Of a DNA stretch of 64,000 bases, positions 53,099 through 61,819 are shown in pieces. A program made the translations under genes and the position numbers. The notes under the pieces were generated by a model. That model did no database searches, was not told the origin of the DNA, and worked only from the letters and a program-made list of their open reading frames with translations. This DNA comes from an uncultured Bacilli bacterium (GTDB taxonomy: Bacteria > Bacillota_I > Bacilli_A > RFN20 > CAG-826). The stretch covers positions 82,809 to 146,808 of the forward strand of contig CALVOX010000003.1 of the NCBI GenBank assembly GCA_944350425.1, in the 5' to 3' direction. Positions within the stretch are counted from its first letter, which is position 1. Each line of letters begins with the position of its first letter.

Positions 53099-55045
53099 AT
53101 GGCAAGCGCATACGTTGAAGAAGGCAATATCACTAGTAAATTAGACTTTTCTGTTTGGGTTAAGGCTTTTAAGTATATTAAGAAACTCTGGCCAATTGTC
53201 ATTGTTTTGCTTATTTGTATGCTTTATCAAGCATTTTATGACTCATCATACACTCCATCTTCTAGTGCTGCATTAATCTCAGCTTTTAATGAGAATGGAG
53301 GGACTCTTGTTGGTGGAAATGTCCCTATTTGGGATGTAATATTAAGGCCAAAAATTCTCGGATTTGAATTTGCCTTAACATTTAAATATTATTTAATTCT
53401 TTCTTTTTCTTTAATGCTTATTAGAAGTATAGCAATGTTTGGCTTATTCTTCTCAATGAACTATATTGAAATGAAGATTATGACCGAACTAAGAAAAGAT
53501 GCTTTTAAAAGAATCCAAGAATTATCGTTTTCATATTTTGATAAAACACCTTCAGGTTGGTTAATTGCTCGTTTAAACAACGACGCTGCTTCAATTTCTG
53601 AAGTTCTATCAAACTCTGTATTAAGAGTATTCCAAATTGCGATGTCGCTAATTTTTACTCTTATTACAATGTTCACCCAATCATGGTTACTTTCGCTTAT
53701 TGTTCTTGCAACAACTCCATTAATCTTCGTTGTTGTTATGATATTTGAAAAACTTATTCTTAAATATTCAAGAATTGCTCGTAATGCTTATTCATATTTT
53801 GTTGGATGGCTAGCTGAATCAATTAATGGTAATAAAACCATTAAGACAATGTCTATAGAAGAAACAGTTAAAGATGAATGCGCTGACATAACTAACGATA
53901 TTCGCAAAAAAAGATTAAAAACTCAAAGAATATCTGGAATGTTTTGGCCTGCTGTTGACTTTTTAGCTAATTTAACCACAGCATTAATTATTTTAATCTT
54001 TCCATTCTTAGGAATTGAAAGTGATACATTAACTAGTGCTGCACTTCTTGTTTTGTTTATTCAATTTGTTTCCCACATTTATAACCCAATTAGACAATTT
54101 GCTGAAATATTCTCAGATTTAATGGCAACTCAAGCAAGTGTTGAAAAACTATTTATGTTAATCAACACCGTTCCAACTCTTGTTGATAAACCAGAAGTTA
54201 TTGCTAAATATGGTGATTTATTCCATAACAAAACTGAGAATTTTGAACCTTTGAATGGTGATATTAAATTTAATCACGTTTCCTTCTCTTATAATGAAGG
54301 CATCGAAGTTATTCATGATTTAAATCTCCATATTAGTCAAGGAACTTCATTAGCTATTGTAGGCGAAACTGGTTCAGGAAAATCAACAACAGTAAACTTG
54401 TTATGTCGATTCTATGAGCCAACAAAAGGAGAAATCTTAATTGATGACGTAAACTATAGAGATAGAAGCGTTGGCTGGTTAAGATCAAACATCGGTTATG
54501 TCCAACAAGCTCCATTCATTTTTAAAGGAACGGTTAAAGATAATATTAGATATGGTAGGCTTGATGCTACAGACGAAGAAATTGTTGATGTTTGCAAAAA
54601 ATTAGATATTCATAACTTCATTATAACTTTGAAAAATGGTTACGATACTTACTTAAGAGATGGTGGTAACGAATTATCCCAAGGCCAAAAACAATTAATT
54701 TCATTCGCTAGAGCGATTATTAGAAACCCAAAGATATTAATTCTTGATGAAGCAACTTCTTCTATTGACACAGAAACGGAGCACGATATTCAAGGCGCAA
54801 TTAACAAAATGCTCGTTGGAAGAACTTCGCTAATTATTGCTCATAGATTATCAACCATCGTTGGTGCCGATAGAATTCTTGTTATGAAAGATGGGGTTGT
54901 CGTAGAAGATGGGAATCACAAAACGTTAATGGAGAAAAAAGGTTACTATCATAAACTTTATACAAATCAATTTAAAGAATTAAATATCGGCGAACAATTA
55001 AGCCAATATAAAGAACAAATTGAAGACAAAAATATAAATATCTAA
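53099..55045 (+). CDS. ABC exporter half-transporter, active-site subunit
   Basis: 648 residues. Six membrane segments with an extra extracellular stretch after the first (about 50-90), then the ATPase: Walker A GETGSGKST, signature LSQGQKQL (Gln for the usual Gly), Walker B ILILDEATSSID with the catalytic Glu, H-loop IAHR. Starts three bases after the first subunit. Residues complement those of the partner, so both are needed for one transporter. The stop codon directly abuts the convergent acetyltransferase gene. Confidence 0.93.
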   Translation: MASAYVEEGNITSKLDFSVWVKAFKYIKKLWPIVIVLLICMLYQAFYDSSYTPSSSAALISAFNENGGTLVGGNVPIWDVILRPKILGFEFALTFKYYLILSFSLMLIRSIAMFGLFFSMNYIEMKIMTELRKDAFKRIQELSFSYFDKTPSGWLIARLNNDAASISEVLSNSVLRVFQIAMSLIFTLITMFTQSWLLSLIVLATTPLIFVVVMIFEKLILKYSRIARNAYSYFVGWLAESINGNKTIKTMSIEETVKDECADITNDIRKKRLKTQRISGMFWPAVDFLANLTTALIILIFPFLGIESDTLTSAALLVLFIQFVSHIYNPIRQFAEIFSDLMATQASVEKLFMLINTVPTLVDKPEVIAKYGDLFHNKTENFEPLNGDIKFNHVSFSYNEGIEVIHDLNLHISQGTSLAIVGETGSGKSTTVNLLCRFYEPTKGEILIDDVNYRDRSVGWLRSNIGYVQQAPFIFKGTVKDNIRYGRLDATDEEIVDVCKKLDIHNFIITLKNGYDTYLRDGGNELSQGQKQLISFARAIIRNPKILILDEATSSIDTETEHDIQGAINKMLVGRTSLIIAHRLSTIVGADRILVMKDGVVVEDGNHKTLMEKKGYYHKLYTNQFKELNIGEQLSQYKEQIEDKNINI

Positions 55046-55615
55046 TTAATAGGTATTATTTATAAACGTAGTTTTATCGATATAGTAATATTGTACAACT
55101 ACGTTTTTATTTTTAAGTGGTAGGTAGTTTGTTTCTATCCTGCAACTCTTTTTTAGTCCACATTTAATCATTACTTTTTCGCTTGCATCGTTTCCTAATT
55201 CAAAACATGCCTCTAGTCTTAATCCTTTTAACTCGTTAAAAAAATAATTAATAATTGATTTAAATGCTTCGGTCATTATGCCTTTATTCCAATAAGCTTT
55301 AGATAAACAATATCCGACTTCAGCAGTGCAACTTTCTATATCAAGTTTTGTAAAATCAATTGAACCTATAACGCCCTTTTCAGGTTCGCTTAAAAGAGTA
55401 ATCGCCCATTTATAAGTCTCGTTATTATATTTAGTAAAATAATTGGATAAAATCTCTTTTGTATCGTTTATATCTCTATGTGGATTCCGCGTCATAAATT
55501 TACAAACAGCTTCATCATGGCAATAATTATCAAACATACTTTGAGCATCATCCAAAGTAAACTTACGTAGAAGCAATCTTGTAGTGTATATATTATTCGT
55601 TCCTATTAAATTCAT
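55046..55615 (-). CDS. GNAT N-acetyltransferase, RimJ/RimL type
   Basis: 189 residues. Starts MNLIGTNNIYTTRLLLRKF with the RimJ/RimL opening; acetyl-CoA motif A lies near GYCLSKAYWNKGIMTEAFKS. A start at 55624 is possible, but TATAAT overlaps that ATG; with TTGATT-16-TATAAT seven bases before ATG 55615, the shorter leaderless product is preferred. Substrate unknown. Confidence 0.85.
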   Translation of the reverse strand: MNLIGTNNIYTTRLLLRKFTLDDAQSMFDNYCHDEAVCKFMTRNPHRDINDTKEILSNYFTKYNNETYKWAITLLSEPEKGVIGSIDFTKLDIESCTAEVGYCLSKAYWNKGIMTEAFKSIINYFFNELKGLRLEACFELGNDASEKVMIKCGLKKSCRIETNYLPLKNKNVVVQYYYIDKTTFINNTY

Positions 55616-55622
55616 GATATCC

Positions 55623-55650
55623 ATTATATTTTAATAAGAGAAAAAATCAA
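55623..55650 (-). promoter_or_regulatory. Acetyltransferase promoter overlapping a terminator tail
   Basis: TTGATT (55650-55645), 16 bp, TATAAT (55628-55623) on the minus strand. The -35 begins right after the T-tract of the ATPase terminator. Confidence 0.7.
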
Positions 55651-55651
55651 G

Positions 55652-55683
55652 AAAAACGACCCCCAAATAAAGAGAGGGCCGTC
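55652..55683 (-). terminator. Terminator after the cation ATPase gene
   Basis: Minus strand GACGGCCC ... GGGGGTCGT hairpin with an 11-nt loop followed by TTTT. The stem is G/C-rich, unusual for this window, with a mismatch. Confidence 0.75.
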
Positions 55684-55706
55684 AATTATTTTAAGTAAAT
55701 TATCAA

Positions 55707-58469
55707 TTATGCTTTTTTGATTTTTCTTCCAAGCCACATGAAGAAAACGCTAATTTCATGAATAACTAATGGTACAATAGCTAAGCAACAAGCAATCATC
55801 CATTCAAATAAATCAAAGTTATGTGTTGAGAAGAAATCATTAAAGATTGGTACTTCAACAACTAAAAGTTGTAATGCAAGGCCAACAACAAATGCTAAAA
55901 GCATCATCCAGTTTTTGTTTGTGAAAACGTGAACAAATGATCTTCTAACATTAGACATACCTAACATATGGAATAATTGTGATACAGCCAATACAGTAAA
56001 GGCAACAGTTTGACAATGATGCAAAGCATTACCGTAGAGATCTTCGTTACCTAAATTTTTAAGTGCATCATAAGTAAGTGTCCAACCATTTTGATCAAAA
56101 ATATGAGCGGCGGTAAGTAAGAATCCTGCAATTGTAATTGCAGCAATTACTAACCCATATCCAAACATTACACCATAGCCGCCATGAGCAAATATAGATT
56201 CATTCGGATCTCTTGGTTTATCCTTCATATTTAAAGGATCTTTTGGATCCATACCTAATGAAATAGCTGGTAAAGAGTCAGTGATTAAATTTACCCATAA
56301 TAAATGAATAGCAATTAAAGGTGCTGGGAAACCAACGCAAATCATAAAGAACATCGCAAATACTTCGCCCATATTACAAGAGAGTAAGAATAATACTGTC
56401 TTTTTAATATTTGCGTAAATTCCTCTACCTTCTTCAACTGCTTTTTCAATCGAAGCAAAATTATCGTCTGTAAGAACCATATCAGCTGCGCCTTTAGCAA
56501 CATCGGTTCCAGTAATGCCCATAGCAATACCAATATCAGCAGCCTTTAATGAAGGCGCATCATTAACACCATCGCCAGTCATAGCACAAATATTTCCATT
56601 AGCTTTAAAAGCTTTAACAATACTTGTTTTATTTTCAGGAGAAACACGAGCAAATACTCTAACAGTTTTAACTACTTCTCTTAATTCTTCTTCAGATAGA
56701 GTGTCAATTTCTTTTCCAGTCATACACTCTTTAATATCACTAACAATACCTAAATCTTTAGCGATAGCGTATGCGGTATCTTTATGGTCACCAGTGATCA
56801 TAACTGTGGTAATACCAGCGCCCTTGAAATTTGCAACTGCACCTTTAGCTTCTGGACGAGGTGGGTCAATCATAGCGACTAAACCAACAAAGATTAAATC
56901 ATTTTCGTCGATTTTATCGGCTTTTTTATATGCAAGAGATAAAGATCTGAGAGCTTTTGATGAGAAATAACTATTTGCTTTTTCAATTTGTTCAATATCA
57001 TCTTTTGTAATCTCTCTTACACTATCTCCTTCTTGAATATATTTTGTATGAGCAAGAATTGAATCGAGAGCACCTTTCGTAAATTGAATAGATGTACCAT
57101 CAGCTTCTTTATGAAGTGTAGACATCATTTTTCTAACACTATCAAAAGGTAATTCGTCATATCTTGGTTCGGCTGCTTCAAGATCTTTTTTGTGCCAATC
57201 AAAAACATTAGCAAAAGCAACTAAAGCAATTTCAGTTGGGTCACCATAAAGACCTTCATCAACTGTTGCATTTGAACATAAAGACATACCTCTAGCAAGT
57301 AAATTTAAACTATTGGCATTATCTTTATTAAAATCTTCAGTTTTAAAATATTTTCCAGGTAAATATGATTCAACAACAGTCATTTTGTTTTGAGTCAAAG
57401 TACCAGTTTTATCACTACAAACAACTTTTACTGCGCCTAATGTTTCGACCGAAGGAAGCTTTCTAACAATTGTATTAGCTTTAACCATTCTTCTAACACC
57501 AATAGCAAGAACAATGGTAACAACAGCAGGTAAACCTTCAGGAATTGCAGCAACAGCAAGAGCAATTGAAGAAAGAATTGATTCCATCCATCCATCAACA
57601 CTTGTAATATGTCCATCAACAGCAAGCCAGATAATGTCTGCGATAAGAACAACTACAATAATAATTAAGGTTAAAATACCTAAAATTTTTGAAAGTTGAG
57701 CAAGCTTCTTTTGTAAAGGTGTTTGTTCTTCTTCTTGATTGTCCAAAGCACCCGCAATTCTACCGATTTGGGTTTTCATTCCGGTATTAACAACAATACC
57801 TTTACCTCTACCATAAGTAACTGGCGTAGACATAAATGCCATGTTAACTTGGTCGCCAATTCCAACACTTTGAGAAAAAACCATATCTGATTTTTTATCA
57901 ACAGGAACTGATTCTCCAGTTAAGGAGGATTCATTAGCTTTTAAGTTAATTGCTTCAATTAAACGAATATCAGCACCTATAGTATCGCCTTCCTCAAGAA
58001 TGACAATATCTCCTGGAACTAAATTTTCGCTTTTAACTTTGAATCTTTTACCATCTCTAATGACTGTAGATTCTGGTGAAGACATCTTCTTAAGAGCCTC
58101 AAGCGATGTTTCAGCTTTCTTTTCTTGGACTGTACCAATAATTGCGTTAAGTAAAACAACAATTAAAATAATGATAATATCAGCCCAGTCGCCTTCTTGT
58201 CCTTGCAAAACATCGATGATTGAAATGATTAAAGTAACAATGACAGCTGCAAAAAGAACATAAATCATTGGGTCAGCAAGTTGAGATAAGAAAATTAGGA
58301 AAATATTTTTCTTTTTCTTTTCTTCTAACTTATTTGGACCATATTGTTCGAGTCTTTTTTTGGCTTCTTCGCTACTTAAACCTTTCTCAGCATCGCTAGA
58401 TAAGTATTTAACTGTATCATTTGCGGACAATGTTTCGAAGGCTACAACACGATTTTCACTATTCTCCAT
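55707..58469 (-). CDS. P-type cation-transporting ATPase (Ca2+/Mn2+ type)
   Basis: 920 residues, P2-type ATPase, ten membrane segments. Phosphorylation motif CSDKTGTLT near residue 345, TGES actuator loop, hinge GDGVNDAPSLK. The ion-site sequences are of the Ca2+-ATPase kind: AAIPEGLPAVV in M4 and NLITDSLPAISLG in M6. A yybP-ykoY riboswitch sits directly upstream; this RNA senses Mn2+ and controls Mn2+ exporters, including P-type ATPases in Lactococcus and Streptococcus. Mn2+ efflux (perhaps also Ca2+) is therefore the likely job. SD GGAG. Confidence 0.95.
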   Translation of the reverse strand: MENSENRVVAFETLSANDTVKYLSSDAEKGLSSEEAKKRLEQYGPNKLEEKKKKNIFLIFLSQLADPMIYVLFAAVIVTLIISIIDVLQGQEGDWADIIIILIVVLLNAIIGTVQEKKAETSLEALKKMSSPESTVIRDGKRFKVKSENLVPGDIVILEEGDTIGADIRLIEAINLKANESSLTGESVPVDKKSDMVFSQSVGIGDQVNMAFMSTPVTYGRGKGIVVNTGMKTQIGRIAGALDNQEEEQTPLQKKLAQLSKILGILTLIIIVVVLIADIIWLAVDGHITSVDGWMESILSSIALAVAAIPEGLPAVVTIVLAIGVRRMVKANTIVRKLPSVETLGAVKVVCSDKTGTLTQNKMTVVESYLPGKYFKTEDFNKDNANSLNLLARGMSLCSNATVDEGLYGDPTEIALVAFANVFDWHKKDLEAAEPRYDELPFDSVRKMMSTLHKEADGTSIQFTKGALDSILAHTKYIQEGDSVREITKDDIEQIEKANSYFSSKALRSLSLAYKKADKIDENDLIFVGLVAMIDPPRPEAKGAVANFKGAGITTVMITGDHKDTAYAIAKDLGIVSDIKECMTGKEIDTLSEEELREVVKTVRVFARVSPENKTSIVKAFKANGNICAMTGDGVNDAPSLKAADIGIAMGITGTDVAKGAADMVLTDDNFASIEKAVEEGRGIYANIKKTVLFLLSCNMGEVFAMFFMICVGFPAPLIAIHLLWVNLITDSLPAISLGMDPKDPLNMKDKPRDPNESIFAHGGYGVMFGYGLVIAAITIAGFLLTAAHIFDQNGWTLTYDALKNLGNEDLYGNALHHCQTVAFTVLAVSQLFHMLGMSNVRRSFVHVFTNKNWMMLLAFVVGLALQLLVVEVPIFNDFFSTHNFDLFEWMIACCLAIVPLVIHEISVFFMWLGRKIKKA

Positions 58470-58494
58470 ATAGTCTCCTAATATAATAATAATA

Positions 58495-58584
58495 TTTAGT
58501 CTTGCTAAGAATATTCTTCTGGCTAATTCCGGATTTAATAATAAACCGTGCTTGTCGAAAATAACCTAAAAGCTACTCCCTAAA
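58495..58584 (-). ncRNA. yybP-ykoY (Mn2+) riboswitch
   Basis: Minus strand reads TTTAGGGAGTAGC at the 5' side and TTAGCAAGACTAAA at the 3' side, with TCGACAAGCACGG and CCGGAATTAGCCAGAAG between, the order and spacing of the manganese aptamer (compare the Lactococcus element GGGGAGTAGC...TAGCAAGACC). P1 is TTTAG/CTAAA. Only 25 bases separate it from the ATG, too few for a terminator, so control is probably at translation. Confidence 0.9.
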
Positions 58585-58627
58585 TAACTTATATATTCTA
58601 ACAAGAATTAGTCTTTAAAGAAACAAA

Positions 58628-61600
58628 TTATTTTAATAAATTGTCAACCTCTTTATTAGTAGAAATCAATACTTTTTCATCTATTTTCAATTCTTCTCTA
58701 TCAAAAGTATAAAGACCATTTAATTCATCTTCAACATCACTTAATTGAGTATAAATAAAACCTACACCATCTTTTTTTAAGAAGTTTTTAGTTACTTTGT
58801 TTAATAACTTTTTATAAGCCTTTGATAAAGATTTTTTTGATTTATAATAACGATATCCAAATTTATCTTTACCATAGAAATGGTCTTTTAAATAAAGAGA
58901 ATAGCCACCAAATTCACTAAGAAGTGAAGCTCTTTTATCCTCTTTATCTTTAAAATTATAGATTGGAAGGAAATAATTATGTTTCGAATAAAAATCAGAA
59001 TGAGTATTATCGTACCAACCACTATTTGTGTCGTATAAATGATTATCATCTTTGTCTTTAAAATAATTATAAATTGTTGTTGAGTCAAATTGACCCCAGC
59101 CTTCATTAAATAGAGTATAGATAATTACAGATGGAGAAGATGATAAAGAAGAAACTATAAAAAGTGACGTTTTTAAATACTCTTCCCTTCCTTGTTCATT
59201 ACTTCTAGCAAACATTTCGTGATTCTTATCAATATTATTATTAGTTTTTGATAAAAAAGCCTTAGGAGAAGCAACTACCTTATTATCATATTTATCACCG
59301 CCATTGATCATATCTTGAATAACAAGCATACCTTCTTTATCGCAGTAATAATAAAACATTGGGATTTCATATTTTATATGTTTTCTAATTGTATTAAATC
59401 CAAGTTTCTTCAAATTTAAAATATCTTTTAAATAATCATCATAACTTGCAGGGGTTAAATTTCCTCCATAATAATATCCTTGGTCAAGTACTCCTTTTAG
59501 TAGTATTTCTTTATTATTTAAAAATAGTCTTACTTTATTATCTATTTTTTTAATTTCTATTTTTCTAAATCCAATATATGAATGAACAATATCACCTTTA
59601 AATTCTAAGTCTAAATCGTACAAGTTAGGTTCATTAATCGACCAAAGCTTAACTTCATCAACCTTAATCAAAAAATCTTGATTACCTTTAACATAATAAT
59701 CTTTATTATTGAATCTTATTTTAACATCGCCTTCTGAAGATGTTTTAATCTTACCTTTCAAAGAAAAAGTTGAGGCATCACCTTCTATTTTTGAAGATAT
59801 AATATAATCTTTCTTAGTAAATTCTAAATAAATTGGTTTATAAACACCACTTGTTGAAGTATACCAAATTCCTCCTCGAAGAAGAGATTGTTTTCCACGT
59901 GAAAATGGACTATTATCGGTTTTATCTTTAACTTTTAAAATTAAATCAAAACTATTATCACTCGAAATATGCTCTTTAATATTTACTTTAAACGATGTAT
60001 AACCCGAATTATTAGTAGCTACTAATACATTATTAACATAAACTTCAACCTCTTGGTCAACACCTAATAAATTTAAAATTACCGATTCATCCATCAACGA
60101 TGGTTCAATACTGATAACTTTGTGATAATAAATAATATCATCTGGTTCTACAAGCTTATTTAGTCCTCCTAACGGCGATTCAATAGAGAAAGGAAGAAGT
60201 ATTTTATCTTTATATTCTTTAGGAAATTCTTCATTTTTATTAATTTCTATATCATAAATACCATTAAGTGATAAATATTTATCTCTTCTAAAATAAGGAT
60301 TAGGATGTTCTTTTAAGGGAATATTATTTTCATCAAATTTATACATCGAAACATCTTGATTTGATGTTAAGCCATTATTTTTTGTGTTATTTAATCTCTT
60401 ATTATTTCTATCTTTTTTATCATAAATTAAGTAAATAATAATAGGAATAATTGCAAGAAGAGCAATAATTCCACCTACAAGCCAAATAACTGCAGGAGGT
60501 AATTTAAGTACTTCGTTAGTTGAAGTATCTATATAAGTATCAGTATAAAAAGTATCAATTAAATAATTTGAGATAAGAGAACCAATAACCATTGGAAGAG
60601 TTATTGCAAAAAGCATTCTAACCCCCATAAAAACACCTTCTTTTGAGTTAGGAACTTTATCTCTAACAATAGCATTTAAGACAGTACCACCAAAAATGTA
60701 TCCAAAAATCATTATAATTCCAGCACATATAATTAAATAAATACTTGAATTTTTATTTAAGAAATAAATTAATAAACAACCAACAAATAAGATAACCATT
60801 GTTGGAATAAGCATCACATTTTTACCAACTTTATCCATTAAAAATCCTGCTAAAACAGTTAAAGTTGATCCGATAATTAAAACTAAACCCATGACGATAG
60901 TAAATGTAGTTCCTGTTAATTCTAGTGATTCTTGGAAATAAACTATCATATATGAAAAGAAAACTTGGGTAGCTATACCAAAAATTAAATATGATATTAG
61001 ATTTAAATATAAAAGCTTATTTTGTTTTATTGTTGAAACTTTAAATCCACTTATTAAGGTCTTAAAATAACTATCTTTGCTATTTTTAGCTTCTTCTTTT
61101 ACATGCTTTTCTTTTGGAATTAAAAATAAGGAGACAATACCTACAACTAAAGCGATTCCTCCAATAATAAAGAAAAATTCTAACCATTTACCTTCTTGAG
61201 CTAAAGGAGCATCAAGCACACCAAAAATTAAAAGCATTGCAATAAGAGGTAATATTGAAAGTACCCCTTCAACTTTTCCTCTATTACTATCACTAACTTC
61301 TCTTGTAACATAAGAATTAAAGGAAGCATCGTTTGCAGTTGAGCCAATAAAAGTCATTAAAGCATCTATAATAATTACAAAAACGGATGCAACTAAACCA
61401 GCATTAGCTAAAGGAAATAAAGCATGGACATTATTTACATCGATTAAACCAAAAGCTGCTGTCGAAATACCCCAAAAAATATAACCAACCGAGATAAAAA
61501 TCTTTCTTCTATTTAATTTATCAGTTAATGCACCCATAATAAATGTAGCTAAAAAAGCAATAATCGCACTAACTATAACAGTGATTGTAGTCATTAAATG

Positions 61601-61804
61601 ATAATTTGAATAACCTAAATAAAATAGAAACTTGCTCAAATACATATTTTCCACATTCCAGGCCATTTGCCCAGCAAATCCAACAAGAATGAAAACAAGC
61701 CATTTTCTCCATCCTACCTTATCTTTTTGTACATTTATTTTTTTATTTTCGTTATTATCTAAACTTTCATAATCTATATTATTTGGATTTATACTCTTTT
61801 TCAT
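58628..61804 (-). CDS. MFS sugar permease fused to a family-2 glycoside hydrolase
   Basis: 1058 residues in one open frame. Residues about 28-460 are a 12-segment major facilitator of the sugar-transporter kind (FIMGALTDKLNRRKIFISVG in the loop 2-3 position). A basic linker (KKDRNNKRLNN) follows, placing the C-terminus in the cytoplasm. Residues about 505-1058 are a glycoside hydrolase family 2 enzyme: sugar-binding domain (SLNGIYDIEI, PFSIESPLGG), immunoglobulin-like domain, TIM barrel (KGVLDQGYYYGG, GFNTIRKHIKYE). The acid/base Glu901 is in FNEGWGQFD and the nucleophile Glu964 in SEFGGYS. It should import a beta-glycoside and cleave it at the membrane. SD GAGGAG. The specific sugar is unknown. 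Confidence 0.92.
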   Translation of the reverse strand: MKKSINPNNIDYESLDNNENKKINVQKDKVGWRKWLVFILVGFAGQMAWNVENMYLSKFLFYLGYSNYHLMTTITVIVSAIIAFLATFIMGALTDKLNRRKIFISVGYIFWGISTAAFGLIDVNNVHALFPLANAGLVASVFVIIIDALMTFIGSTANDASFNSYVTREVSDSNRGKVEGVLSILPLIAMLLIFGVLDAPLAQEGKWLEFFFIIGGIALVVGIVSLFLIPKEKHVKEEAKNSKDSYFKTLISGFKVSTIKQNKLLYLNLISYLIFGIATQVFFSYMIVYFQESLELTGTTFTIVMGLVLIIGSTLTVLAGFLMDKVGKNVMLIPTMVILFVGCLLIYFLNKNSSIYLIICAGIIMIFGYIFGGTVLNAIVRDKVPNSKEGVFMGVRMLFAITLPMVIGSLISNYLIDTFYTDTYIDTSTNEVLKLPPAVIWLVGGIIALLAIIPIIIYLIYDKKDRNNKRLNNTKNNGLTSNQDVSMYKFDENNIPLKEHPNPYFRRDKYLSLNGIYDIEINKNEEFPKEYKDKILLPFSIESPLGGLNKLVEPDDIIYYHKVISIEPSLMDESVILNLLGVDQEVEVYVNNVLVATNNSGYTSFKVNIKEHISSDNSFDLILKVKDKTDNSPFSRGKQSLLRGGIWYTSTSGVYKPIYLEFTKKDYIISSKIEGDASTFSLKGKIKTSSEGDVKIRFNNKDYYVKGNQDFLIKVDEVKLWSINEPNLYDLDLEFKGDIVHSYIGFRKIEIKKIDNKVRLFLNNKEILLKGVLDQGYYYGGNLTPASYDDYLKDILNLKKLGFNTIRKHIKYEIPMFYYYCDKEGMLVIQDMINGGDKYDNKVVASPKAFLSKTNNNIDKNHEMFARSNEQGREEYLKTSLFIVSSLSSSPSVIIYTLFNEGWGQFDSTTIYNYFKDKDDNHLYDTNSGWYDNTHSDFYSKHNYFLPIYNFKDKEDKRASLLSEFGGYSLYLKDHFYGKDKFGYRYYKSKKSLSKAYKKLLNKVTKNFLKKDGVGFIYTQLSDVEDELNGLYTFDREELKIDEKVLISTNKEVDNLLK

Positions 61805-61819
61805 AAATTCTCCTCGATA

